A stretch of DNA of 64,000 nucleotides, taken from Physcomitrium patens (taxonomy: Eukaryota; Streptophyta; Bryopsida; Funariales; Funariaceae). Where the stretch lies: NCBI RefSeq assembly GCF_000002425.4, contig NC_037256.1, positions 9,722,291 to 9,786,290 of the forward strand, written 5' to 3'. The notes under the pieces were generated by a model. The model was not told where the DNA came from. It searched no databases and worked only from the letters and a program-made list of their open reading frames with translations. The translations under genes and the position numbers were made by a program. Below are positions 19,659 to 30,885 of the stretch, piece by piece (within the stretch, counting starts at the first letter, position 1; the number at the start of each line of letters is the position of its first letter).

Positions 19659-20902
19659 ACTAGAGCCAATGTAAATTGATATGGTACATTTTAAACCCCT
19701 CATGGAGTAGAAAAATACTCGACAACATCAAGAAGGCTTATGTCTATATTATGGAGAAACTAAACACACTGCTCAATATTATCCAAGCAAGCAACGCAAT
19801 CACAAAATGAGGAGTTCGATTGCAAAAGAAGACAATGTGTTAAAAAATGAGTTCCTCCAGCTACAATAGGAACAGTGCGGTTGGAACCATGTGAAACACC
19901 TAGTCAAGGTCCTATTCTCTCCTCACATCTTTCACCTTATTTTACAATAGATGTGTGTTTAGCACCCAAAAATCATAAAGTCTTTGCATTATTAGATTCA
20001 GGAGCCTCAACTTGTTTCATAAACGAAGACTTTGTCAAAAAACAAGTAATATCATTAGTCAAGAAAATCAAACCCGTACATGTGGAAGTCATAGATGGTC
20101 ATTTGTTGTCTTCTAGTGATGTTATCCATAAGACTGTTAATTTAGATGTAATAATTAAAGATCATAATAGTATAATAATATTTAATGTGATACGATCTCT
20201 TTTGAATCTAGTCATTTTAGGACTATCCTGGTTAAAAAAGTACAACCCTTAGATAAATTGGATTTCCCGTAACCTTAATTTTTTTAATAGTTTATTTCGA
20301 AATTCTATTAATCAAGAAGAAATACATAAGTCTAGTGCATCTAAGCCCTTATAAGTAGGGACAAGAGCTTTCATGCATGCAGCCAAAGAGGGGACATCTT
20401 TTGCTATATATGCCACACCCATTTCAGATAGTGAAAAGACGTCAAGTGATATTTCTAGTCAATATGAAGAATTCTAAGATATTTTTGAAAAGAAAAATGC
20501 AGATATTCTTTCAGAACATTGACCTTATGATTGTTCAATTGATCTTCAAGAAGGAGCTCAACCACCATTTGGACCAATCTATAGCTTATCATAAAACGAG
20601 TTGCTTGCACTAAAAGACTATATTGACGAGAATTTGGCTAAAAACTTCATATGCCATTCAAAATCTCCAACAGGAACGTCGATCTTATTTGTGAAGAAAA
20701 AAGATGGATCTCTATGGATGTGCGTAGACTATCGGGGCTTTAACAAGATCACCATCAAAAATAGGTATCCTTTACCTTTGATTTCAGGACTTCTTGATCA
20801 ACTCAATCAAGCAAAGATCTACACAAAAATAGATCTACGAAGAGCATACAACTTGGTCCGTATCAAAGAAGGAGATGAATAGAAGACTACTTTTCGAACA
20901 TA
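19659..20902 (+). pseudogene. Element E: end of gag, protease and RT fingers
   Basis: After D the E reading continues with a damaged zinc-knuckle region (near 19735-19800) and then PPATIGTVRLEPC. The aspartic protease follows (FALLDSGASTCFINEDF at about 19980, VHVEVIDGH, LVILGLSWLKKYNP). After several stops the RT fingers appear at 20601-20882 ([47 protein letters not shown]). The similarity breaks off at about 20902, before the RT palm. The frame is constant, so decay is by stop codons. Confidence 0.85.
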
Positions 20903-23900
20903 ATTATTGAAGATATTAAAAAAAACCTTGATTGAAGTATGGCCATCAAAAACATCCTAAAGCAGAGTTTTTAAGTGATACAATAGTTGCAAAGTGTAGA
21001 AAATATCCATGCCCTTGTCTTATGTACATTTTTGTAGAAATAGACATTGTTGCATGTCTTTGTGATATCAAAAATCACAAAGTTCTAGAGAACTAAGTTA
21101 TTGTAATAGTTAGCCAAAAGAAGCATGTAACAATAATGCAACACAGTGATACCACCTTTATAGTCCTTAGCTTCAATGTGCACATACTAAAGAAACTAAT
21201 CTTTATTTATAGCCTCATTGAGTTCAAAATCATAAACATTGGAAATAACTTTGTGAGTGATAGTTTGGTCTAGAGCATATTAATTGACATACTCTTTGGA
21301 AAAATTAGATATAAATTATTATTGAATAATTATTTTGTTGAGATGTATTTTCTTTTGTGTAATAGAGTTGCTTTTTTGTTGAGGGTAAAATTATCATAAT
21401 TGAACTGCACATTGAAGCAAACACAATAATTGTAAATATCTTCTTTTGAATGTAACAAGCAAAATTTGAAAAAATAGAAGTGGACATTAAGTAAAATAAA
21501 AATAGTTGAATATGTACGCATCTATATAGTCATTCTTTATTGCATCCATATAGCGTTGATATAGCTTGATAACTTCTATTTAATGAACTATTTTTGTAAG
21601 TGACAATGAAAACATTAGAAATTATTTTTTAGCTCTCAAGTCTTGTAGTACGTTAAGAAGGTCTCTTTGTCTTCATTGGTGAACACATGAAAAGGCTTTC
21701 TCAATATGCATCTTATGTGTATTATGTCAATTTTATCTTTGAGTAACTTTCTTAGCCTTGCAATTCAATTATTGCTTATATGAATGAGTGCGTTAATGAT
21801 GTACACAAATTATCTTTACTGTAATAACTAAAGGACAATCCCTTTTAACTACTCCCACTTCTTACTTCTTTGACCAATCCTCTACAAATTCCAATTATTA
21901 CGAATCTTCTTGATAATATTAGCACATAGTTCCAAGCATGTGTACATATAAGCTATATCTTTGCAATTGAGGCCCTTCTTGTGATTGCAAGTTAAAATAA
22001 TAGAGCAAGATCTACTTGATGTATACAATTTTTTTATTGATGAGAATGATGTCGATGACATAAAAATAACAAAATAAGATTATTGGGTACTTGAGTCCTG
22101 ATTGCAAGACTACTTCTATTCTTTGCCTCTTTGAGTAGTTTTCTACAAATTCCAAATACTAAGGATCTTCTTGATAACATTTGCATCCAATAATTTCAAG
22201 AATGTGAATAAGTAAGCTGCATCTTTGTAGTTGGAGCCATTCTTACAAATATAAATTGAGATAATAAAATAGGAGCCGCTTGATATAGAAGAAAATATTA
22301 TTGGCGATGATAATATTGATGCCATGAAAACAATAAAACATGATTGTGGAATAATAGAGACCTAAGTTCAAGACTACTTCCACCCCTTGCTGCTTTTGCC
22401 ATTCTCCTATAAATTTTGACTACTTCAGCTTTTCTTGAAAATATTCATCCTTAGTTCTAGTCATGCTTGTAAGTTTGTTATATTTTGCAATTGATGCCCT
22501 TCTTGCAAGTGAAGTCAATAGAGTAGAAGAAACCTAATATATAAGAAATAGTTATTGATGAAGATGATATCTAAACCATGAAAATAATAAAATGGGATTG
22601 TAGGGTACCTAAGACATGAGTAAACTTAATTTACATGCCTACACTGCAGTCTTTGTACTATTCTTAAAAATTAAATAATTAATTGCACCTTCTTTCATAT
22701 GTTTTACGAGACCGTGGAGTCTTACAAATAATTTTGTATCCTAATGAATAATATACACACTCTTTTAATTTCAATACTTTCATATGTAATATGTGTCAGA
22801 AAAATTATATTGCAGCATGTGCAATAATTTCTGTGGGCTGGAAAGGGTAAGTAAGTACATTAGAATGAGTAGTAAGAATAGTGAGACCTACCCACCGACT
22901 CCGAAAGAGGGAGAGAATACAACGCAAAGCCACTATGAAAATGTAGCGCCCTTTCCTAGAAACGGGGGGCTGGCCAAGTCTAGCGGGGGTAGTGCTGTTG
23001 TCATACGTGGACACCCTCCACCACACCGAGCACGGATGGCAACTTGCAGGGGAGACAAGTGGATGACACATGGCAGAGCTTAAGCTTGCGTTGCTTTCGT
23101 GCCTGCCAGAGTGGACACTAGAGCCTTCTTCTTATTAGAAGGGGGGCAGTAGTGTTACTACTAATCAGCTCCCTAAGAAAGTTTAGAGAAGTGGTTAGTC
23201 GCTAACCATTGGCTCAACTCGCCCCCGCAGTGCTCTGTGGGGTGGGGTTTAGGGAATGCTTCTCTTCTTCACCGCGGTGGTGGTGTGTGTGTGGGGATTT
23301 TTGGCTTGGATAAGAGAGGTGGGGCTTCATGATTGGGATATTCTTGTGCAACGGTGAAGAAGGAGAAGAAGAAGGATTTGCAGGAAACGGGTGAAGGCGG
23401 TTGGTTCTGCCTCGACGCACCACAGCTTGCCAAGCTTGCCGATGATTATGCGCGAGAGAGTGAGTGAGAGAACGAGAGTGAGTGGGAGAGAGAGAGCGAG
23501 AGAGAGAGGTGTGTGTTGATGTTGGGTACTCTTGTGTGCAATATGTGGTGGTTTGTGTGGGACTCGCATGCGGAGTCAGGAGTCGTGATGTCAAGCGATT
23601 CAAATTTGTATAAGAATCGTCGTCTTCGTCGTCGTTGTTGTAGTTGTTGTCGTTGTTGTTTTTAGCCGGGGGGTTGAAGATTGAGGTGGATTCTGCTTTG
23701 CAATGGAATTGGGTATTGTTGGTGGCGAGGGTAGAGAGGTGTGGACATCGGGTTCTGTGATTTTCGCGCTGGTTGAATGCATGTCAGTAAGCAGTTATAG
23801 CTTTCACTAGATAATTCATGCTTTACGTTTCAAAAGTACTCCGTGTATTGACATAGTATTCGTTGCCAACGTGTGAGGGTGTTCTTCAGCATCTGCGCTT

Positions 23901-24245
23901 CATTCCTTTGTTTATTATATTGAATCTGAGCCTTCACAGCAAGCTAATTAAGCTCCTTATGGACTGCTCCAGGGATACAAGGAATTGACGACAAAATGAG
24001 GAGACGGAATCGAAAATTCCTGCTAAGTGGGTTAAAAAGGGACTTCGCAATTTTATGTATTTATTAGTTGTACAGTTTCACTAGTACAAGCATCAACCAG
24101 ATCAAGTTTTGCATCTGTGAGCACTTATTTGCTGCAAGGGCAATAATTATTAAAGGTGACGGAGGCGTTTCAAGATAATAATCCGTCCTTCAATTGAAAG
24201 CGTCTTTCGACACAATTGGGTATCAACATTGAAAAGATAGCCAGC
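20903..24245. other. Intergenic spacer and upstream region of the LAZ1-like gene
   Basis: No convincing gene is seen. 20.9-21.8 kb is AT-rich and featureless to me. 21.85-22.6 kb holds the diverged tandem repeat listed separately. From about 22.9 kb the base composition becomes more balanced, with a GA-rich run at about 23455-23512 and a GTT/GTC run at about 23620-23665. This part is probably promoter and 5' untranslated region of the gene starting at 24246; I cannot place the transcription start. Confidence 0.6.
21847..22610. repeat. Three diverged tandem repeats of about 260 bp
   Basis: Copies start near 21849, 22109 and 22370, each opening with an ACTACT-C/T-C block, then a CTCCTACAAATT-like block, a CTTCTTGATAA-like block, an ATCTTTGCAATTG(A/G)(A/G)GCC-like block and a GATGA(T/G)-rich end. 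Spacing is 260 and 261 bp. No long open frame is shared. The origin is unknown; it may be a small tandem gene relic or an old satellite. Confidence 0.6.
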
Positions 24246-27200
24246 ATGGCAGACTTGGGGTTACGAGTTTTATTTACGGGCAAGGAAGTTTGGCAGCAGT
24301 TAGCGGAGCCTTCAGCTCTTGAAAAGTTTATCACAGAATCGAAAGAATTCACCTTATTCAAGTGGGCGCTAATAATAGCATCCGTATTTGTGCTTTTCGC
24401 CCTCTGCCTCTCATCCTATCTGTTGTTTGATCACCTTTCGAGCTACAATGTACCTGAGGTAAAGCTTGGAACAGTGACGAGTTTAAACGTCTTTGCTGGG
24501 TTGTGCCAGTGCTTTGCAGAGTATATTTTGTGTTACGAGGTTATTTGCTTGCTCCTATTGTGATCTTACGAAATGACTGTGTTAAACACTGTTATTATCT
24601 GCTAAGATGCATACGTATACTTGAATATTCTTTGTTTCCTTGGGCATTGATGTGGTCGACTCTGGCGGTGTTGCAGGAGCAGAAATGGCTTATAGGCATT
24701 ATTCTTATGGTTCCTGTCTACACTATCACATCGGTGATAATCTCAACCTTACTAGATTGTTGAATACGACGCATGTACTTATTCTGTCATTAACAGGCGC
24801 ATGCACAATCATAAATGATTTATTGATGTATCAGTTTGGAGGATTTGAGGTGTGTACGAAGTGTCTTTCATGAGCCGATCCTAATCCTGTATCCTGCCGC
24901 ATAGGTCTCAGTTTGCATCATTATGTTACTCCAACTTCTCGATATACTTCAGAATCATGGGCGATTGTTACGAAGCATTTGCATTGTACTCCTTTGGGAG
25001 CTATCTCATTGCTTGCTTGGGTATGCGAAACTTTTTATCCTCGTCTTTTTAAATCTTCCTTGTAAGTTGTTTTTTTTTTTCGTGTGGAGAATGTATCATC
25101 GTCAAGATAGACTCTTATGTTTTTTATGGAGATTGTGATTGAATGCTCATAATTGTTTGATTTGCCTGAGCGAATGCAGGAGGAGAGGAATCGGCTGTAT
25201 CAACACTCGCCAAACAAGGTGCAGAGGAGACTTCGCTGGATAAAGAACCTGGACCACATGAGGTTGTTCATCCAGCCCCTCTCAGATGGGTAACACACAC
25301 CTGGATACTTGGTCGCCACTTCTACGACTCTGCTAAGTTTGGAATCGTTCAATACGTAAGTTGCATGATGTCCTCTAAAAGTTCCGCATCTTCCTTCTCG
25401 TCTTGTCTTGTAACACTGTTAAGAAATGCACATAAAACTCATTGAAATTGAAATTGTAACGAGTTTGCGTACCTCGGTATTTGTATGGTTACTCAATAAC
25501 TCCAGAATTTTGGAGGTCTATGGGTTGTCTTATTTCTAGACTTTTCTTGCGTCTGATTGTCTGTATTGTTAGATTATTTACAGATGATAATCAAGGTACT
25601 TTGCGCGTGGTCTGCGTTTTTTCTGAATATTTTCGATCTATATGGCGAAGGAGAGTTCGATTTCCACTATGGGTGAGTCATCCCTTGCTTTAAATCTCCT
25701 TACGAGCAGACATCTCATTCCTCCATGTTGTCCTGCAGCCGATTTCATTTATGCATTTTTCCTTGTGAATATAACCCCATCGTTCATTCATGCGAGTGCT
25801 TTTTGTGCTTGCGTGCAGGTACCCATATATAACAATTATCCAAAACTTCAGTCAAATGTGGGCGCTATACTGTCTCGTCCAGTTTTACCATGTAACGAGG
25901 GATACGCTTCAGGAAATTAATCCCCTGGCCAAGTTTCTGTGTTTCAAGGCGGTCGTCTTTGTGACTTGGTGGCAAGGTGTTCTCATTGCCTTGCTCTTTG
26001 CATCAGGAATCGCTAGAAAGTGGCTGCCAGGCCATCCCTCTGAAGCGCAGACTGACATGCTCCAAACAAACTTGCAGGATTTCATTATCTGTATCGAGGT
26101 AAGCAGTACTGTCCATTTCCTCTTATTCAAAACCTCTATTTGGTTTTTATGTGGACTTCATATTCATCTGATCCCCTCAGGGATTGTTTCTTATAAAAAT
26201 TTGAATTGATTGTATTATGTCTGCAAAGATGGCAATCGCAGCGGTGGCGCACCACTATATATACCCAGCCGTCCCATACCGGCGGGAAAGCAAACACAAC
26301 TTGAACAAGGTTGACAGTGTAGCTGAAGAGCTGGAGGAAGACATTGAAGTTGTCGCCACCAGTGTTCGGGAGAGTGCGAAGGATGTATTCATGGCTGGTG
26401 GCGAACATGTAAGTGTATTCCACCATAAAAAATGAATTAAAAGAATCACAATAAATTTCTTTCTGATTTATTCCCAAGCATGATTTCGATTACCATTCTT
26501 TGATTGTGTCGATCTCAACTGTTTTTGGACTTGACGCTGTGGTTTCTGATTAGGTTTGGAATCTGGGGTTGATTGGGTGGGATTGTAGGTCATCGAGGAT
26601 GTGAAATTAACCGTGGCACAGGCAGTCGAGCCAGTTGAGTCTGGTTTCACGGACATCAACGAAGCAATTCAAGACAACGTTCATAAAATGAACGACAAAT
26701 TACACGACAACGTGCAAACATTACATGAAAACATCCATGAAACAATGCACAAGTGGGGACATATGAAGCGCGAAGAGGTTCACAAAGAGGGCGAGTATTT
26801 GGTTAGCCGAGATGAGAAAGATGACGATGAGATTGTGCAGACCGAGCAACACGTTCGTGTTGAGCGCGACATTGACGACAATGAAAGCCCAGGCAGCACT
26901 TCGAGTCCACGCCAGCTCTCCGAAGCCCAACCCGGGGTCGTGAAAGATGAAGTCTCTGCCACAACCACCACCCGCAGCGCCAATGAGGACATCCCAGGGG
27001 AAGAAACCATCAGCTTCACACAGCAGAGAGAGTCATCAGATACCTCACAAAAGAAGCAGACTAGTAGCGAGACTGAGCAGGTAGACGACCAAGGAAGAAT
27101 ACAGAAAAGTGAGAGTGTGGATGTGAGTGAAAAATACGAAATCAACAGGCTGGGTGGTGTTTCAAGCAAAGAGACAACAGCCCATACAGTTGAGAGGAAT

Positions 27201-27353
27201 CAAGTAGGCCAGGTTGTGAATGAGAAAACGGTAGAGGATCGAGAACAACTAGACGAAAGTGGCAACGTTCTGAGGAGAAACGTGAAGAGAGATGGCGAAG
27301 ATGAGCAGGTGGAGGATAATACCCAGCACAGGACTTCTCCTTTTGGAGGTTGA
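24246..27353 (+). CDS. LAZ1: LAZ1-like protein (DUF300 / TMEM184 family), 8 exons
   Basis: Exons joined by GT-AG: 24246-24458, 24677-24733, 24912-25020, 25180-25355, 25584-25672, 25819-26098, 26229-26408, 26589-27353; 622 residues. The ATG at 24246 is the first in frame. Membrane helices are seen in exon 1 (WALIIASVFVLFALCLSSYL), exon 2 (LIGIILMVPVYTI), exon 3, exon 5 and exon 6. Family hallmarks: GDCYEAFALYSFGSYLIACLGGEE, KFGIVQYMIIK, NFSQMWALYCLVQFYHVT, PLAKFLCFKAVVFVTWWQG, IAAVAHHYIYPAVPYRR, and DVKLTVAQAVEPVE after the membrane part. Arabidopsis LAZ1 proteins act at the tonoplast/endosomal membrane and affect brassinosteroid signalling and hypersensitive cell death. The last exon adds about 170 charged, Ser/Thr-rich residues beyond an amphipathic helix (near 26660-26780), longer than I recall for seed-plant LAZ1. 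Exon ends are inferred from frame and homology. Confidence 0.9.
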
Positions 27354-27544
27354 GGGCTATAGCAACGAAGGACACTGAGCTTGGTGCATAAGAGAAGAGC
27401 AAAGTGAACATCTTGTGGATCCTGCAACATCATGTTATTGCCCACTTCCATCAGGTTTTGCTTTTCTGGCCATCTTATGTAGAATTCTTGGTGGCAGACC
27501 AAACTCTATTCCAAGTCCTTGTGTATATATAACAAGTACAGAAA

Positions 27545-27545
<1 letters not shown>

Positions 27546-27575
<30 letters not shown>
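27546..27575 (+). repeat. CT microsatellite downstream of the LAZ1-like gene
   Basis: About 13 CT units, 190 bp past the stop codon, probably within the 3' untranslated region. Confidence 0.85.
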
Positions 27576-27580
<5 letters not shown>

Positions 27581-29569
27581 GTTGTCTTCATAGCACTCTC
27601 GAGTTTAGTGTGTCTTGCAAAAGTCTTGCCTATCTGGCTCAAAGTGTTATGCTCACTCAGGTTTCAAGTTTTTAAGTTTTTTATGGAAAGGAAGCTGTTA
27701 AAGTTTGTTTTAAATTATTCTTTTGATTACTGAAATTTTATACAGATTTAATGGGGGTTTAACCCATGAAGCTAGCATTGATACCTTCATTTCTTCTCCA
27801 TATTAGCAAGCTTAAGTCGTGACATCCCCTTTCACCAAACTTGTATCTGGATTCGATGTGTTGTCCATAAATGCGTTTAGAAATGTTACAAGAATTACAG
27901 AATGCGTGCCTTCGAGTTTTCAAACAAGTTGAAAACGTTTGTTTACTCCCATTATTACAATATCGTTCATCTTTAAAATTACAAAATCTTGTCATTTTGT
28001 CATGTGTTAACAAATTATTATTATTATTTGAATTATTTTCACATTATTTATACAGTGTTTTCACTTAAAAGTTTGAATAAATTAGAAATAAATAATGTTT
28101 CAGCTATAAAATAGAATAACTGTTGCTTATTTTGTATTCTTGATCTTTTTTTAAAAAAAATAGTTGGCTAATATTATACATTAATCTAAAATTGTTCAAT
28201 GTTGACAAAATTTTATTGTTGACTAGATGTTTAAAAATTCCTTTGAATAATCCTATAAAACTATGTTGTTAGATTATTGGCCTATAAAAATTAAAAACAT
28301 CAAATGAAAAAAAAGCCACATCCAAAATTTAAAATATTTATAAAAGATAAATATTGATTATAATATACAGAGATAATACAGATTAAAACACTTTTTAATA
28401 ATGTTCTTATAAATTTTATTAAAAAAAAATTATTTTTATTTAGATGAGTATTTTATTATTTTATTTAATCTTTTTAATGTGAATCTAATAATATTCTTTT
28501 TAAAAATTATTTTGAAATAAAATATAAATTTATTAAGAAGTTTTAATATAGCTTTGGCAAGAAATAAAGGGGTCTATTAAATAGACACATCTCTTTTCTT
28601 ACATGAACACCCCTATGCCACACATCTTTATATACATACCTTAGGAAAAAGTAACTAGTTCTTATTTTAAATAAAAATTTAATTTTTAATTTTTTTAAAT
28701 TTAAATTGATAAATAAAAACTATAATAAAACATTAATTTGATAAATATTAGCAAGAATAAAAGAATAGAAGGTTAAAATAATACAAAACCATTATATATA
28801 TTTATATATATATATATATATAATACCTTAAGGGAGGGGACAAAAACATGGGATAAAAAAGAAGAGACAAAAACCTTCTCTTTTTGTTACATGCTTCATT
28901 ATTTTCATCAAAAGTGAACCAAAATTGAGATTAACTAAGATATTAATTGACAGAGTTGATTGATATTAATGTCTTGTTTTGGAATGTTTCTAAGAAGGAA
29001 TGCATGCAAGTACTCTAGTCAAAGAAATTTTATGCATGAAGTGTTAATTGAAAAAGCTTCATTGAATGTTTCCTTATCATTGTATTGCATACCATGCTTT
29101 AATTTGGCTCATCAAGTTCTATTGCATATCTCACATTTCATCGTCAATTAATGCAATTCACAAGCACAATTGCATCCAATATAATTCTCTTTTGTACAAG
29201 CTATGCCTAATTTTAACTTGATTCAAGACGTAGATCTTGAGCTATAATGTGTATAATTTGATATCAAAATTGCTTTAGTAATGGATCTTTACTGTATTTG
29301 CTACAACAAGTTTATTGTTCATGTTGTGCATATTCAACTTTTCTAATATCTCATTAGAAGAGAGAATACAAACTTTGTATTTGCTAGCAAGAATTATATT
29401 ATTTTATTTATAGTTTTGAATAGAACGGGTATCAATATTTATCATTTATTCATTATCTTCATAGTAATTAATATATGATGATGAATAAGGGCTATGTAAG
29501 TCATATATCATGCTTTATTGTGTTGAATTTTGATTTGTTCTATGCAATAATAATGGATATATAACTTAA
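27576..29569. other. AT-rich intergenic spacer
   Basis: It is very AT-rich, with TA runs near 28795-28822. I see no gene, RNA gene or transposon end. Confidence 0.6.
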
Positions 29570-30330
29570 GAAGAATTAGCCAGCAGTGCTAAGACAATTC
29601 AATAATACTTCATCCATGCCATTAGAAGTGATATTATATGTTTAACCAAAAAATGTATTCAAAGCTATTGAATCTTACTTCAATGTTGGTTGTGATTTTT
29701 ATATACAACTCATATTAGCAAGTACAATGCATCAAAGAAGATATTATATATTACTACCAAAGATTGAAAATCCCTCTTTTTCATCTCAACAAAGAATTAT
29801 AAGGCCATATCTAATTGGCTACCCTTCCTAAAAGCATCTATGAGAAGGTTGTATGTAAGGACATTTGGAGTTAAACCTCTTTCAAGCATGACATCAAAGA
29901 ATGAACAAACTTCATGCATCCTCTCTACTTTGTGAAGAACATTCACCAAAAAACCATAAATATATTTATTAGGCTCTCATCCCTTAATCTCCATTTTTTT
30001 GAATCTCTCCGTAGCCAAATCTAGTTGATCAAAGTAGTCAAAGTAACGAATTAAAAAATTGTATTCAAAATAGTCTAGCTGACATTCTTTCTATACTAGC
30101 TTCTTATATGCAAGATCCGTTTTTTCAAACTCTTTGTTGATGACAAGAATGTCTATTAGCTTGGTGAATGCGTGCATTATGAGGCTGCATGCAAAAGTTT
30201 CTACTCAATTAAAAAGATCAAATGCATCACCAGATTTATTGCCACAATTGTAAGATGTGATGAGCTTTACTAGTATGTTTAGCAATGCTTTTAGAATTGT
30301 GAATTGAAGCATATTTAGATTTTGAGTTGA
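29570..30330 (-). pseudogene. Degenerate P-class pentatricopeptide repeat (PPR) gene
   Basis: Read on the minus strand, several 35-residue PPR units can be followed despite stops. A clear unit near 29800-29990 reads EPNKYIYGFLVNVLHKVERM then HEVCSFFDVMLERG, followed by LTPNVLTYNLLIDAFRKGSQ then LDMAL, a stop, and FFVEMK. Upstream pieces include KLITSYNCGNKSGDAFDLF and KLIDILVINKEFEKTDLAYK, and a downstream piece VIYNIFFDALYLL. These fit the helix-turn-helix pattern of RNA-binding PPR proteins of mitochondria and chloroplasts. In-frame stops occur about once per repeat and no start is evident, so it is a relic. A retained codon pattern suggests it was once a real gene. Confidence 0.72.
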
Positions 30331-30885
30331 ATCCCATGTATTTGAAGAACATGAAGAATACTATACTAGAACCTCATTTGTTGAGAGTTTTCTTCATGTA
30401 TAAGAGCTTTTATGGACTTACATATCTATTGTTCTAAATATTGTTTTTGTAGGAGTAGTTCCTTGAGCAACTTTAACTAATCCTTGAACAACTTTTCCAT
30501 GGCAATGACACAAGTTTAACTAGTTTATGTTTATTTGACACATTTGATATACAAATATGGGTACAAACATGAGAACCCTAATACCCACAAACAAACGCAG
30601 TGTGAACGCACAAACAATCACCATGACAAGTTACGACGTGGCATAACGACCAGCTGACGTGGCCACGGTTGGAGGGCATCCATTCCCAGGATACAGCGGG
30701 ACAGGGACCGGATAGCCCGGCACAGCCCCCTCGAGCAGTGTCAGCCAAGGAAATGCCGGGCCTCCCGCTTCCAAGCGAGATTTAGTCTGAGTGAGTGAGT
30801 GAGCCTGAGTGAGTGTTGTTGGTGTTCATGTGTTCGGCGTAGTAGATGTTGCTGAAGAGTGTGAGGGAGTGCGCACAGAAGGGCC
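30331..30885. promoter_or_regulatory. Upstream region of the plastid-protein gene, with two ACGTGGC boxes
   Basis: ACGTGGC occurs at 30636-30642 and 30657-30663, 21 bp apart (two helical turns) and about 225-250 bp before the ATG at 30886. ACGTGGC is the core of G-box/ABRE sites bound by bZIP factors of light and abscisic-acid responses. A pyrimidine-poor GAGTGAGTGAGT repeat near 30790-30810 is probably in the 5' leader. Confidence 0.45.

Larger units (their letters stand above)
12407..20902 (+). mobile_element. Element E: truncated gypsy element (A-like), interrupted by element D
   Basis: Only the last few tens of bases of a 5' LTR remain (about 12407-12440, ending GTCCTTGATAG, like the A-family LTR end). 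Then come a leader with four hairpins, gag (12678-13521), the D insertion, and the rest of gag plus protease and RT fingers (19659-20902). It stops abruptly after the RT block ending FRT, where unrelated DNA begins. Protein similarity is to the A family, not to B/D. All coding parts carry stops. Confidence 0.8.

Noticed and set aside
22143-22325. Possible small membrane protein in the 260-bp repeats
   Set aside because: The frame is not kept in the other two repeat copies and starts at a non-ATG or weak site.
23214-23782. Minus-strand Ser/Pro/Thr-rich frames upstream of the LAZ1-like gene
   Set aside because: Composition comes from GA and GTT/GTC simple repeats in the probable 5' leader; no homology or splice structure.
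26780-27502. Minus-strand frames over the last LAZ1-like exon
   Set aside because: Antisense of a verified, frame-consistent exon; Ser/Leu-rich text is what the reverse of a Glu/Asp/Lys-rich exon gives.
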